Below are positions 24,096 through 33,403 of a DNA stretch of 64,000 nucleotides, piece by piece. The position numbers were made by a program, and so were the translations under genes. Positions within the stretch are counted from its first letter, which is position 1. The number at the start of each line of letters is the position of its first letter. The notes beneath the pieces are model-generated. The model was not told where the DNA came from and did no database searches. It saw nothing but the letters and a program-made list of their open reading frames with translations. The stretch is from Denitrificimonas halotolerans (GTDB taxonomy: Bacteria > Pseudomonadota > Gammaproteobacteria > Pseudomonadales > Pseudomonadaceae). The stretch lies in assembly GCF_034259425.1 (NCBI RefSeq), contig NZ_JAXIVU010000003.1, forward strand, positions 62,001 to 126,000, given 5' to 3'.

Positions 24096-25880
24096 TTAAC
24101 GCTGCAAAGCCCCATATAACTGAGCATACAAACCACCTTGAGCCAACAGCTTATGATGCTCACCACTTTCCACAACACGCCCTTCGCTCAATACTAAAAT
24201 ACGATCTGCTTGCTTCACTGCACTTAAACGGTGGGCAATAATAAAAGTGGTACGCCCCGCGAGAAATTCATTTAAAGCCTCATGCACAGCATATTCAGTC
24301 GCACTATCTAGAGCCGAAGTTGCTTCATCCAAAATCACCACCTTTGGATCACTGAGTACCATCCGCGCGATAGCTAAGCGCTGCCGTTGGCCACCTGATA
24401 ACCGCACCCCTGCACGTCCAATGACCGTGTCTAATTTCTTGGGTAAAGCGTGAACCATATCAGCCAACTGAGCAACTGCTAAAGCTTGCCAGCACTGAGC
24501 ATCATCCACCTGACGTCCCATGCTCAAATTAGCACGCAAACTATCATTAAATAACGCCGGTGTTTGTAACACCACTGCTACATGCTCACGCACACAAGAT
24601 AATCCTATTTCCTGTAAGGTCGCGTTGCCATAACGAATTAACCCTGATTGAGCGGGATATAACCCAAGTAGCAATTGCACTAAAGTGCTTTTCCCTCCAC
24701 CACTCGACCCCACAATAGCAACCTTTTCACCAGCAGCCACACTAAATGAAAGATCATCTAACACTCGCTCACTACCATAGGAAAAGGTTAAATGCTCAAC
24801 GCTTACTGGCAATGTCTTACGCCCTACAAATGGATTCTGGGTCGCTGGATAATCGACTTCATCCTCTCGCGCTAGCAATTGATTAATACGCACCATAGCG
24901 CCATCGGCAGCATAAAATGCATACTGCATACTCAACAGCTGCTCAATTGGACTAATCATAAACCATAGATAACTAAATACAGCCAGCATCTGGCCTATGG
25001 ACAGATCAGAAAACAGCACTGTAAGCATTGCCACAGCACGAAAAATATCAATTCCATATTGAAAAAGTAAGGCACTAGCACGCTGTGCCACATCCGTTTT
25101 CCAGTGAGAACTGATGGCGCGATCACGCACATGACGCGCATGTTGAATTAAACGCTGAAAAAAGAATCCTTGGTGATTGCCCGCTCGCACTTCTTGAATT
25201 GCATCCAAAGTCTCATTTAGACTTTGGGTAAAAACAGCAGTACTGTCATTCTCTAGTTTTTTAAGGTGTTTAACCCGTTTCCCCAGTTTAATTGTGCAAA
25301 AAACCACTACTGGATTCAGCAACAAAATCAGAAGCGCTAACTTCCAATGCATCCATAAGAGAACCGAGGCCGTTCCTGTTAAAATCAGTATAGATACTAA
25401 AAAACGACTAAGTGTTTCACCAATAAACTGATCCAGCGTATCTAAGTCCGTCACCAAATGCGTGGTAACCGTACCACTCCCAAGACTTTCGTATTCCTGT
25501 AATGAAATACGCTGTAAACGCAAGAGCAAATGTTCACGCACGCGATACACCACATCTTTAGACAAATGGGTAAACATCTTGCTTTGACCGACATTAAATA
25601 CCAGCCCAGCGACTCGCAATATCAAGCTCAGCGCCAAAATAAAGCCAATATAACCTATGGCCTGCTGCCATGCATCGGGCAATAGCGCATTCATTAACTC
25701 TAGGGAACGTCCACCCTGCTCTAACAGTACTGCATCCACTAACAAAGGTAGCAATAATGGGATAGGTACACTGCATAGCGCTGCTAGAATAGCCAAGAGA
25801 TTTGCTAGCACCAAGCTGCGCTTGTGCTGCATTGCCAAGCGACGAATATACGCCCAACTGATGCGGTCAGATGCGGGCAT
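24096..25880 (-). CDS. ABC half-transporter, exporter type (MsbA/lipid A-like family)
   Basis: A 594-residue permease-ATPase fusion that should work as a homodimer in the inner membrane. The N-terminal domain has about six transmembrane helices (VLANLLAILAALCSVPIPLL, IGYIGFILALSLILRVAGLV, ILILTGTASVLL and others). The ATPase has Walker A GSSGGGKST, the Q-loop VVLQTPALFND, signature LSGGQRQRLAIARMVL, Walker B VVILDEATSALD and H-loop IIAHRLSAV. Sequence is not close enough to MsbA to call it the essential lipid A flippase; drug or lipid export is possible. It overlaps the start-side gene (DsbA-like) by 14 bases, so the pair is translationally coupled. Confidence 0.85.
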   Translation of the reverse strand: MPASDRISWAYIRRLAMQHKRSLVLANLLAILAALCSVPIPLLLPLLVDAVLLEQGGRSLELMNALLPDAWQQAIGYIGFILALSLILRVAGLVFNVGQSKMFTHLSKDVVYRVREHLLLRLQRISLQEYESLGSGTVTTHLVTDLDTLDQFIGETLSRFLVSILILTGTASVLLWMHWKLALLILLLNPVVVFCTIKLGKRVKHLKKLENDSTAVFTQSLNETLDAIQEVRAGNHQGFFFQRLIQHARHVRDRAISSHWKTDVAQRASALLFQYGIDIFRAVAMLTVLFSDLSIGQMLAVFSYLWFMISPIEQLLSMQYAFYAADGAMVRINQLLAREDEVDYPATQNPFVGRKTLPVSVEHLTFSYGSERVLDDLSFSVAAGEKVAIVGSSGGGKSTLVQLLLGLYPAQSGLIRYGNATLQEIGLSCVREHVAVVLQTPALFNDSLRANLSMGRQVDDAQCWQALAVAQLADMVHALPKKLDTVIGRAGVRLSGGQRQRLAIARMVLSDPKVVILDEATSALDSATEYAVHEALNEFLAGRTTFIIAHRLSAVKQADRILVLSEGRVVESGEHHKLLAQGGLYAQLYGALQR

Positions 25881-26499
25881 GATTCGAAATCCAGCGCATA
25901 AGAATCGGTTCTAATACTGTGTAAGATTGATAGCCATTCGTGATCAATGCATATTGCTGCTGATCTTCTGCTAGCAAAGTCGGAAATCCATTCACAGCCA
26001 ACTGTCTGACCCAGGCAAACTCTGCCTGGGTTTCCGTTTGTGTTTCTGGAGCATCAAAAGCCTCAGAAAAAGCGTCTTGATTGTAGCCCACTTGCACAGC
26101 CAGTCGGCTTAACACCCGAGGTTGCGTAATATCTTGCGCTTCTTGATAAAAGGCCTGCTGTAAAAGATCTAAATAAGGAAACAAAAGTCCCGCATTGAGT
26201 TGTCGAGCAACCACCAGCGCTCGACAGGCTGGCTCTGTGTCATAAAAAAAACCTTCTGGCATCGCCTGCACAAAGTTAAAGGGTTGCCCTGTGGCTTGGG
26301 CAACGTTATGCCAGTGGTGCAGGATATATGCACGCTTTTTTTCATTAAGTACAGCTTGAGCGCCTGTGCGCAACCCCCCAACACGCAACGTCATCTTTAC
26401 TCCAGCAGCTTGAGCTTGTTGACGTACTTGCTGTAACACTGGGCTAAACCCCCAACACCACGAACACATAGGGTCTAAAATATAAATCAGTTGCGCCAT
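25867..26499 (-). CDS. DsbA-family thioredoxin-fold protein (FrnE-like)
   Basis: A 210-residue cytoplasmic protein of the DSBA-like thioredoxin fold. The active-site motif CSWCWGF lies at residues 12-18 after ILDPM, as in FrnE-type oxidoreductases. A helical insert follows (FYDTEPACRALVVARQLNAG, then LLFPYLDLLQQAFYQEAQD) and the cis-Pro loop is in VNGFPTLLAED. It probably acts on disulfides or glutathione-like conjugates. It is upstream of and overlapping the ABC half-transporter, which hints at a shared process, but the link is unproven. Confidence 0.82.
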   Translation of the reverse strand: MAQLIYILDPMCSWCWGFSPVLQQVRQQAQAAGVKMTLRVGGLRTGAQAVLNEKKRAYILHHWHNVAQATGQPFNFVQAMPEGFFYDTEPACRALVVARQLNAGLLFPYLDLLQQAFYQEAQDITQPRVLSRLAVQVGYNQDAFSEAFDAPETQTETQAEFAWVRQLAVNGFPTLLAEDQQQYALITNGYQSYTVLEPILMRWISNHARI

Positions 26500-26701
26500 A
26501 CATGGCTCCTACTGCTATAGGGTACCCACTGAGGCAGCACAAACACTTCACCCAAAGGCTAGCTCAGACAAATTTGCCTGCTCATGCTACGGCGTTAATA
26601 CCAATGACTTTACTTGTTTCAACCTTCAGTTTAAGGCTTTAGCATATTTTTTGTCAGTCTTGACCTGTTTGAAAGCCCCATGAATGCCCTAAAAACCATC
26701 T

Positions 26702-26747
26702 AAAAAACAAAACAGCGCTGCAAGCTCTCACCTACAGCACTGTTTTT
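26702..26747 (-). terminator. Terminator of fadH
   Basis: AAAACAGCGCTG (26709-26720) and CAGCACTGTTTT (26735-26746) pair with one mismatch. On the minus strand the stem is followed by TTTTGTTTTTT, 20 bases after the fadH stop. Confidence 0.75.
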
Positions 26748-26767
26748 ACAGACCTATAATTCTATTT

Positions 26768-28804
26768 TTACAAACTCGCCGCCACACGTGAACCTTGATT
26801 AATGGCACGTTTGGCATCCAATTCGGCGGCAACGTCCGCCCCACCAACCAAATGCACAGTCACCCCATTGGCTTCTAGCTCACCCTGTAGTTCACGTAAC
26901 GGTGTTTGCCCTGCACATAAGATCACATTATCCACGGGTAATACCTGCGGTGCATTACCTGCTACACTGATATGCAACCCCTCATCGTCGATACGCAAGT
27001 ACTCAACTGCGGGAATCATTTTCACTTGTTTCATGCGCAGACCTGCACGATGCACCCAACCCGAAGTTTTACCTAAACCGGCACCCACCTTGCTTTTTTT
27101 ACGCTGCAGCAAGTAAACTTGGCGAGCAGCCGCTGTTGGTTGCGGTTGAATCCCCTCAACACCACCACGCGCTTCTAGACCTAAATCAATCCCCCACTCT
27201 TTCCAGAAGGTTTCAGTATCTAAACTACTGCTCTTACCACTATGGGTCAATAATTCAGACACATCAAAACCAATTCCCCCAGCACCAATTACAGCAACGC
27301 TTTTGCCCACTGGCTGGCGCTCTAAAATTGCATCCAAATAGCCCATTACTTTAGGGTGATCAATACCCGGAATATCAGGTACACGCGGCACAATTCCTGT
27401 AGCAAGGATCACCTCATCAAAACCTACAGCCAATAGATCCTGCGCCTTAACACGCTGCCCCAAACGAACCTTCACCTGAGTGGCTCGTAGCTTTTGCTCA
27501 AAATAGCGCAAAGTTTCACAGAACTCTTCTTTACCTGGAATCAGCTTAGCCACATTAAACTGGCCACCGATTTCTTTGGCAGAGTCATAGAGCGTTACCT
27601 CATGTCCCCGTTCCGCTGCTACAGTAGCGGCTGCAAGACCAGCAGGTCCGGCTCCTACCACCGCAACCTTCTTCACCACCGCAGTTGGAATATAGTTCAA
27701 CTCAGTTTCATGACAGGCTCGTGGGTTCACTAAGCACGAAGTTAACTTACCACTAAATGTATGATCCAAGCAGGCCTGATTACAACCAATACAAGTATTG
27801 ATTTCATCCGCCTTACCCGCTGCAGCTTTATTCACAAACTCTGGGTCAGCTAAGAACGGACGCGCCATAGAAATCATATCTGCATCACCATCGGCTAAAA
27901 TCTGCTCCGCCACCTCTGGTGTATTAATCCGATTGGTCGCTATCAGCGGAATCGAGACCTCACCACGCAGCTTAGCAGTGACCTTGGCAAATGCACCTCG
28001 CGGCACTTTAGTAACAATGGTTGGAATACGTGCTTCATGCCAACCAATACCTGTATTAATGATAGTAGCACCAGCCATTTCTAGGGCCTTGGCCAACTGC
28101 ACCACCTCATCCCAACTACTGCCTTTTTCGACAAGATCCAGCATCGACAAGCGGAAAATAATAATAAACTTAGATCCAACTACTTCACGCACACGACGCA
28201 AAATTTCCAAGGCAAAACGCATGCGGTTTTCGTAACTACCACCCCACTGGTCGGTCCGCTGATTAGTATGAGTAACCAAAAACTGATTAATTAAATAACC
28301 TTCTGACCCCATAATTTCTACGCCATCATAATTAGCTTTCTGGGCTAATACGGCGCAATTTACAAAGTCTTGAATCTGCTTTTCAATACCCATCTCATCG
28401 AGCTCAATGGGTTTAAATGGATTGATCGGCGCTTGAATAGCACTTGGCGCTACTGACTTAGGGCTGAAAGCATAACGGCCAGCATGTAAAATCTGCATAC
28501 AAATTTTACCACCTACATCATGTACAGCTTGGGTCACAATCTTGTGCTGCTCAGCTTCTTCTGTAGTACTTAACTTAGCGGCACCTGCATACACACTACC
28601 TTCCTCATTAGGTCCTATTCCCCCAGTTACCATCAGCCCAACACCGCCGCGAGCGCGTTCAGCAAAATAGGCAGCCATACGTTCAAAGCCATCGGGACGT
28701 TCTTCAAGCCCTGTGTGCATTGAGCCCATTAATACGCGGTTCTTTAAGGTAGTAAAACCAAGGTCCAACGGCGCCATTAAATGTGGATAATGTGGATTTG
28801 ACAT
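26768..28804 (-). CDS. fadH: 2,4-dienoyl-CoA reductase (NADPH) FadH
   Basis: FadH reduces 2,4-dienoyl-CoA during beta-oxidation of unsaturated fatty acids. I set the start at the ATG whose product begins MSNPHYPHLMAPLDLGFTTL, with GGAGAG upstream; the 16 codons before it are not family-like. The 678-residue protein has an FMN-binding old-yellow-enzyme barrel (RVLMGSMHTGLEERPDG, LQILHAGRYAFSP, GVEIMGSEGYLINQFL, HTNQRTDQWGGSYENR), the 4Fe-4S ligands in CIGCNQACLDHTFSGKLTSC, and a C-terminal FAD/NADPH part (VAVVGAGPAGLAAATVAAER and VAVIGAGGIGFDV). It is divergent from the AraC-type regulator at 28972. Confidence 0.95.
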   Translation of the reverse strand: MSNPHYPHLMAPLDLGFTTLKNRVLMGSMHTGLEERPDGFERMAAYFAERARGGVGLMVTGGIGPNEEGSVYAGAAKLSTTEEAEQHKIVTQAVHDVGGKICMQILHAGRYAFSPKSVAPSAIQAPINPFKPIELDEMGIEKQIQDFVNCAVLAQKANYDGVEIMGSEGYLINQFLVTHTNQRTDQWGGSYENRMRFALEILRRVREVVGSKFIIIFRLSMLDLVEKGSSWDEVVQLAKALEMAGATIINTGIGWHEARIPTIVTKVPRGAFAKVTAKLRGEVSIPLIATNRINTPEVAEQILADGDADMISMARPFLADPEFVNKAAAGKADEINTCIGCNQACLDHTFSGKLTSCLVNPRACHETELNYIPTAVVKKVAVVGAGPAGLAAATVAAERGHEVTLYDSAKEIGGQFNVAKLIPGKEEFCETLRYFEQKLRATQVKVRLGQRVKAQDLLAVGFDEVILATGIVPRVPDIPGIDHPKVMGYLDAILERQPVGKSVAVIGAGGIGFDVSELLTHSGKSSSLDTETFWKEWGIDLGLEARGGVEGIQPQPTAAARQVYLLQRKKSKVGAGLGKTSGWVHRAGLRMKQVKMIPAVEYLRIDDEGLHISVAGNAPQVLPVDNVILCAGQTPLRELQGELEANGVTVHLVGGADVAAELDAKRAINQGSRVAASL

Positions 28805-28971
28805 CAAGACTCTCCAAAACATAAAAATGCACAACACTGACGCTTTACACAAACACGGTCAGATCAGTAGTGTTTAACACAATAGACAGCTCTTCTACGC
28901 TTCTCAATGACCCTAACCAACAGTTTCATGATTATAATGAACACCTTAACATTCAAATTTAAAGCGCTGTT

Positions 28972-30012
28972 ATGACATCACGACGCTCTAGCATACGTCT
29001 CGGAGATTTATCCGTAGGCTTTGTTCAAAGTATTAGTGCTGCTGTTAAGCAACATGGTCATCATGTCAGCCAACTGCTCGAGCGCTTTGAGTTAAGCCCA
29101 GAACGCCTTGCTGAACCTCATGCGCGCCTTTCCATTCCCCGCTATATGCGCTTAGGGCACGCAGCTACTCAACTGACAGGCAATCCAGCTTTAGGTCTAG
29201 TCATTGGCCAACACAGCTCGCTCAATCACCTTGGACTGGCAGGTGTAACTGCTTTGCAAGCGCCTACAGTACGTGCAGCCGCCCGCTGCATCACGCGTTT
29301 TGAACCTTTATATGCAAAAAACTATCGAGGCAAGAGTCAGTTCTATGAAGATAGTAATGGAGCTTGGCTGAGTTTCTATTCCATTGCACCTTATAATGCA
29401 TACAATTTTTTTGTCGTCGAATCGGTACTTCTCGGTTGGCTCAACCACCTTAGACAAGTCTGCCGAAGCCAAATGGATATTGAGTGCCTGCAGATAGAAT
29501 ACCCAGAGCCCAGCTATGCTGCGGACTTTGCCACCTACACTCAAGGCACTGTAGACTTTTCCGCCGCACACAACCGTTTACGCTTAAGCCAACCCAGTTT
29601 AGCGCTGAGGAATCCACATCATTGCCCAAATACTTGGCATGCTTTACTTGAGCTTTGTGAAGAACAACTTGCCTTAAAAACACACAACTATGGCTTAGTC
29701 GAGCAAGTTGCCCAACTCATAGCCCCTTTATTAAAAAATGGCGAACCTCACATTGAACATATTGCACAAAAAATGCAGATGCCCAGCTGGACACTGCGTC
29801 GCAAACTGGCAACTCAGGGCACACAATTTCGCCAGCTGGTCAATGACACTCGTTTTGATTTAGCTTGCAATTATATTCGCGATACAGATCTGAGTTTTAG
29901 TGAGATTTCTTGGCTACTGGGCTTCTCCTCTCCTGAAGCCTTTCAACGTGCCTTTAAACGCTGGGCTAAACAAACACCCGGCGAGTTTCGCAAAGCGATG
30001 ACACGCAACTAA
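28972..30012 (+). CDS. AraC-family transcriptional regulator next to fadH
   Basis: A 346-residue regulator of the OruR/ArgR-like subgroup. The N-terminal Arabinose_bd-type effector domain covers residues about 20-200 (SISAAVKQHGHHVSQLLERF, then RYMRLGHAATQLTGNPALGL). The C-terminal domain (about 240-345) has two helix-turn-helix units, EHIAQKMQMPSWTLRRKLAT and FSEISWLLGFSSPEAFQRAF, ending in KRWAKQTPGEFRK, the AraC signature. It is divergent from fadH with about 167 bp between them, so fatty-acid-dependent control of fadH is the likely role. The effector is unknown. Confidence 0.87.
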   Translation: MTSRRSSIRLGDLSVGFVQSISAAVKQHGHHVSQLLERFELSPERLAEPHARLSIPRYMRLGHAATQLTGNPALGLVIGQHSSLNHLGLAGVTALQAPTVRAAARCITRFEPLYAKNYRGKSQFYEDSNGAWLSFYSIAPYNAYNFFVVESVLLGWLNHLRQVCRSQMDIECLQIEYPEPSYAADFATYTQGTVDFSAAHNRLRLSQPSLALRNPHHCPNTWHALLELCEEQLALKTHNYGLVEQVAQLIAPLLKNGEPHIEHIAQKMQMPSWTLRRKLATQGTQFRQLVNDTRFDLACNYIRDTDLSFSEISWLLGFSSPEAFQRAFKRWAKQTPGEFRKAMTRN

Positions 30013-30152
30013 AGAGTCTTCAATATTCATATGCAGCGCGAGAAGCATTTGGCATTATTAAGCAACAACGCTATATACAACACTCATACACAGCTATACT
30101 TTCAACAATCAGTATATGCTGTTCTTTTTTCCTTTTTGACGACTCTTAATCT

Positions 30153-30902
30153 ATGTATAAAATTTTCGACACAGTAGACGAAGTCTCTCGCTACACAACC
30201 CAACGCCTGCTGGATAAAATCAGAACACAGCCGACCGCAACCTTAGGTTTAGCTACAGGCAGTACAATGGAGCCTGTATACGCGCAGCTTTTAGCAAGCC
30301 TTCACAATTCACCACTGAATGTATCTAAGCTCACCACATTTAATCTTGATGAATACATTGGCTTAAGTGCGGACCATCCACAAAGCTATAACTATTACAT
30401 GCATCAACACTTATTTAATCAGCTTGATATTCCAGAAGAAAGTATCCATTTACCTGACGGTTTAACCGACAACATTGACTCAGCGTGCCAATGTTATTCC
30501 AACGCCATTAAAGATAAAGGAGGTTTAGATCTACAACTGCTAGGTATTGGTACCAATGGCCACATTGGCTTCAATGAGCCTTTAACCAGTTTCAATAGTC
30601 GTACTCATGTAGTTGAGTTATCTGAGCAAACTCGTATCGATAACAGCCGCTTCTTCAACAACAAAGCTGAAATGCCAACCCATGCATTAACTATGGGTAT
30701 CCTAGATATCTTAGAAGCCAAGGAAATTATTTTAGTGGCTACTGGGAAACATAAAGCTCAGGTCATGGCTCAACTATTTCACAGCTCGATCGACGAAAGC
30801 CTACCGGCAAGCGCATTGAAAAAACATAACAACCTAACCATTGTCTTAGATCGTGAAGCAGCAACATTACTTCCCGAGCAGGTATGCAAAAACGCTGTTT
30901 AA
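30153..30902 (+). CDS. nagB: Glucosamine-6-phosphate deaminase NagB
   Basis: NagB converts glucosamine-6-phosphate to fructose-6-phosphate and ammonia, opening amino-sugar catabolism. The 249-residue length fits the shorter NagB isoforms, which lack the allosteric tail of E. coli NagB (266). Key blocks are LGLATGSTMEPVYAQL (phosphate loop), TFNLDEYIGLSADHPQSYNY with the catalytic Asp, GIGTNGHIGFNEP, and THALTMGILDILEAKEIILV. No nagA, nagE or GntR-type nagR is nearby; the next gene is a DUF4197 protein 27 bases later. The gene stands alone as a pathway member, which is unusual for this family of organisms. Confidence 0.93.
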   Translation: MYKIFDTVDEVSRYTTQRLLDKIRTQPTATLGLATGSTMEPVYAQLLASLHNSPLNVSKLTTFNLDEYIGLSADHPQSYNYYMHQHLFNQLDIPEESIHLPDGLTDNIDSACQCYSNAIKDKGGLDLQLLGIGTNGHIGFNEPLTSFNSRTHVVELSEQTRIDNSRFFNNKAEMPTHALTMGILDILEAKEIILVATGKHKAQVMAQLFHSSIDESLPASALKKHNNLTIVLDREAATLLPEQVCKNAV

Positions 30903-30929
30903 ACGCAACACCTACCGAGGAAAAACACT

Positions 30930-31640
30930 ATGCGTATTTATCTAATTGGATTCATAGGACTGGTGTTTACTGCTCAAGCCTACGCCTTCTCTATCAGTGA
31001 TTTAGGCCAAATTGTGAGCCAAAACCAAGCGCAGTCCCCAACACAAACTCATAATGATTTACGTTCCATTCTTGAGCAAAGTGCACGCCTTGCTGTTGAG
31101 CAGTTAGGACAACCTGGTGGTTTTAGCAGCAACCCTAAGGTACAAATTAGCCTGCCTGGCAATTTAGGAAAAGCAGCTCAAGCGATGAAAATGCTTGGCC
31201 AGGGCCAGCAAGTGGCTGCTCTAGAAGCTAGCATGAACAGCGCAGCAGAAAAAGCTATTCCACAAGCACAAGTGCTCCTGCTTGATGCGATTAAAAACAT
31301 GTCACTAACTGACGCTAAAGATATCCTAACCGGCCCTGAAGACTCCGCCACTAGCTACCTAGCCCGTAGCAGCCGCGACCAACTGCGCAATCGTTTCCTA
31401 CCTATCATTCAACAAGCAACAAAAACATCAAATTTAGCCCAGCAATACAACAACTTTGCTACACAAGCAGCAAACTATGGGGTCATTGATGCTAAAGATG
31501 CTTCTTTAGAAAGCTACGTAACTGAACAAACCTTAAATGGTTTATTTAGTGTTATGGCTGAGAAAGAAAGTGCAATTCGTCAAAACCCTGGACAAGCTGC
31601 CGGCGATATTGCTGAAAAAGTTTTTGAGTTCTTACGCTAA
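30930..31640 (+). CDS. DUF4197 domain periplasmic protein
   Basis: A 236-residue exported protein. The signal peptide (MRIYLIGFIGLVFTAQAYA) is cleaved after residue 19. The rest matches the DUF4197 pattern: ILEQSARLAVEQLGQPGGF, VQISLPGNLGKAAQAMKMLG, EKAIPQAQVLLLDAIKNMS, then ILTGPEDSATSYLARSSRD and the C-terminal LNGLFSVMAEKESAIRQNP. The function is unknown; predicted as helical and envelope-located. A good ribosome site (GAGGAAAA) lies before ATG 30930. It follows nagB closely and may be co-transcribed. Confidence 0.85.
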   Translation: MRIYLIGFIGLVFTAQAYAFSISDLGQIVSQNQAQSPTQTHNDLRSILEQSARLAVEQLGQPGGFSSNPKVQISLPGNLGKAAQAMKMLGQGQQVAALEASMNSAAEKAIPQAQVLLLDAIKNMSLTDAKDILTGPEDSATSYLARSSRDQLRNRFLPIIQQATKTSNLAQQYNNFATQAANYGVIDAKDASLESYVTEQTLNGLFSVMAEKESAIRQNPGQAAGDIAEKVFEFLR

Positions 31641-31676
31641 AAAAATCCGAGTTCGAAACACTATCGAACTCGGATC
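31641..31676 (-). terminator. Terminator of fpr
   Basis: Twelve-base arms ATCCGAGTTCGA (31645-31656) and TCGAACTCGGAT (31664-31675), 7-base loop. On the minus strand it ends in seven T, about 85 bases after the fpr stop. The plus side has no T-run, so it serves the plus-strand gene poorly. Confidence 0.85.
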
Positions 31677-31760
31677 TTAGGCATTCTGCAACGAAAAAAA
31701 GCCAATACGGTGCTCGGCTCAAGCAAGTATTTTATTAGAAAATAAAACAACATCTGAATC

Positions 31761-32537
31761 TTATTTTTCTACAAAAGCACGTTCAATCACATAGTCAGCG
31801 GCATGCCCTATGCGCTTCGATACTTGCATACCAAACTCATCCAACATTGCACTAATATCTTGAAGCATATCGGGCCCCCCACAAATCATAGCGCGATCTT
31901 GCCCAGGATTAATGGTTGGTAAGCCAATATCTGTAAACAGCTTACCACTGCGCATCAGCTCGGTAATCCGTCCCTCATTGCGAAAGGACTCACGCGTTAC
32001 CGTTGGGTAATAAATCAACTTCTCGCGTATTTGCTCACCAAAATACTCATGTTTAGGCAAGTTCTCAGTAATAAAATCACTGTAAGCCAAGTCACTCACA
32101 CGGCGCACACCGTGCACTAAAATAACCTTCTCAAAACGCTCATATGTTTCAGGGTCTTGGATCACACTAATAAAAGGTGCCAATCCTGTTCCAGTACTAA
32201 ACAGATACAAGTTTTTTCCCGGTAACAAATCACTGAGCAACAAAGTACCCGTTGGTTTTTTACTGATACGGATCAAATCACCAGCTTTTACATGCTGCAA
32301 ACGCGATGTTAATGGACCATCTGGAACCTTAATGCTAAAAAACTCCAGATGATCCTCATAATTTGGGCTCACAATGGAGTAGGCACGCATTAAAGGTCGT
32401 CCTTCGACCTCTAAACCAATCATCACGAACTGCCCATTCTCAAAACGCAAACTAGTATCGCGGGTGGTTTTAAAACTGAACAAGCTCTCATTCCAGTGAT
32501 GGACACTGAGTACTTGCTCAACATTAATATTGCTCAT
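31761..32537 (-). CDS. fpr: Ferredoxin-NADP+ reductase Fpr
   Basis: A flavoenzyme that passes electrons between NADPH and ferredoxin or flavodoxin, relevant to Fe-S cluster repair and oxidative stress. I placed the start at the ATG of MSNINVEQVLSVHHWNESLF, as in Pseudomonas Fpr, giving 258 residues; five upstream codons are excluded. The FAD-binding motif RAYSIVSP (about residues 50-57), GPLTSRLQHV, the NADP motif FSTGTGLAPFISVI and the C-terminal AFVEK tail, which stacks on FAD in bacterial Fpr, are present. It is monocistronic with its own terminator. Confidence 0.95.
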   Translation of the reverse strand: MSNINVEQVLSVHHWNESLFSFKTTRDTSLRFENGQFVMIGLEVEGRPLMRAYSIVSPNYEDHLEFFSIKVPDGPLTSRLQHVKAGDLIRISKKPTGTLLLSDLLPGKNLYLFSTGTGLAPFISVIQDPETYERFEKVILVHGVRRVSDLAYSDFITENLPKHEYFGEQIREKLIYYPTVTRESFRNEGRITELMRSGKLFTDIGLPTINPGQDRAMICGGPDMLQDISAMLDEFGMQVSKRIGHAADYVIERAFVEK

Positions 32538-32699
32538 TACTGGCTCCAACATAAGAAGAATGCTTAAAGTGTAGGTTTAAAATTCTAGCCTGTTAAATGG
32601 TTAATAGGCATAAGCATAAGCGCAAACTGCCATTATGTTCGCTGTAACCGAGTTGCAATCCATGAAGCGAAGAGCACCACTCTTTAAGGGCAAGAAAAA

Positions 32700-33065
32700 T
32701 TACGCAAATCGCTCTTTTAGATAAGCAATAATATCATTGGACTCATACATCCAACGCACGCCCCCCTGCTCTTCAATGCGTAAACATGGCACCTTAATGC
32801 GACCACCTTGCTCGAGCAGTTCTTGACGGAACTGTTCATTATTTTTTGCATCACGTAGTTCTACTGTTAAATTTAAGGCATGCATGGCACGTCGTACTTT
32901 TACGCAAAAAGGGCACGCTTTAAATTGGTATAGAGCCAAAGAAGCGGTAGCTTCATCAACCTCTGCCTGTTTTTCTACAGTGCGCTGCTGCGGCTTTGGA
33001 CGGGTTAACCAGTCACCGAAAATAATGAGTTGGCCTAAGCCATTACGCAAACCTTTTACAATCAT
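32700..33065 (-). CDS. Glutaredoxin-like protein (GST N-terminal type)
   Basis: A 121-residue thioredoxin-fold protein. I use the ATG of MIVKGLRNGLGQLIIFGDWL, with AGAGGG upstream, since relatives in Pseudomonas begin this way; six further upstream codons are excluded. The N-terminal 35 residues are hydrophobic and basic and may bind the membrane. The redox motif CPFC is at residues 51-54, with VPCLRI as the cis-Pro-like loop and YESNDIIAYLKERF at the end, as in glutaredoxins. It likely reduces disulfides or glutathionylated proteins; the partner is unknown. Confidence 0.85.
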   Translation of the reverse strand: MIVKGLRNGLGQLIIFGDWLTRPKPQQRTVEKQAEVDEATASLALYQFKACPFCVKVRRAMHALNLTVELRDAKNNEQFRQELLEQGGRIKVPCLRIEEQGGVRWMYESNDIIAYLKERFA

Positions 33066-33190
33066 TTGATCCCTCTTGAACAAGAAAATAAGAGCTAAGC
33101 TTATAATTTAAGTTTAATGTTAGACACAGGTGCACATCTAGATAATATTTGCGACTATAGCAGTCTCACCCATTCTTATGTAATTAAGCT

Positions 33191-33400
33191 ATGCAACCCA
33201 ACGACTTACAACGTCTCGTAACTATACGTATGCCATTTGGAAAATACCAAGGTCGCCTCATTGCCGACCTACCTGGGCAATATTTAAACTGGTTTGCCCG
33301 AAAGGGTTTTCCGAAAAACGACTTAGGGCGACTACTCGAGCTCATGCATGAAATCGATCACAATGGGCTAAGCGATCTACTGACACCACTACGCAATTGA
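33191..33400 (+). CDS. DUF3820 family small protein
   Basis: A 69-residue protein with the DUF3820 pattern: TIRMPFGKYQGRLIADLPGQ, then YLNWFARKGFP and LGRLLELMHEIDHNGL. The family is annotated as putative quorum-sensing-regulated virulence factor from Pseudomonas data, but its function is not established. Start ATG 33191 is the only one in frame at the motif N-terminus. A tnpB relic begins immediately after its stop codon, the same pattern as behind prc and the esterase gene. Confidence 0.82.
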   Translation: MQPNDLQRLVTIRMPFGKYQGRLIADLPGQYLNWFARKGFPKNDLGRLLELMHEIDHNGLSDLLTPLRN

Positions 33401-33403
33401 TAT

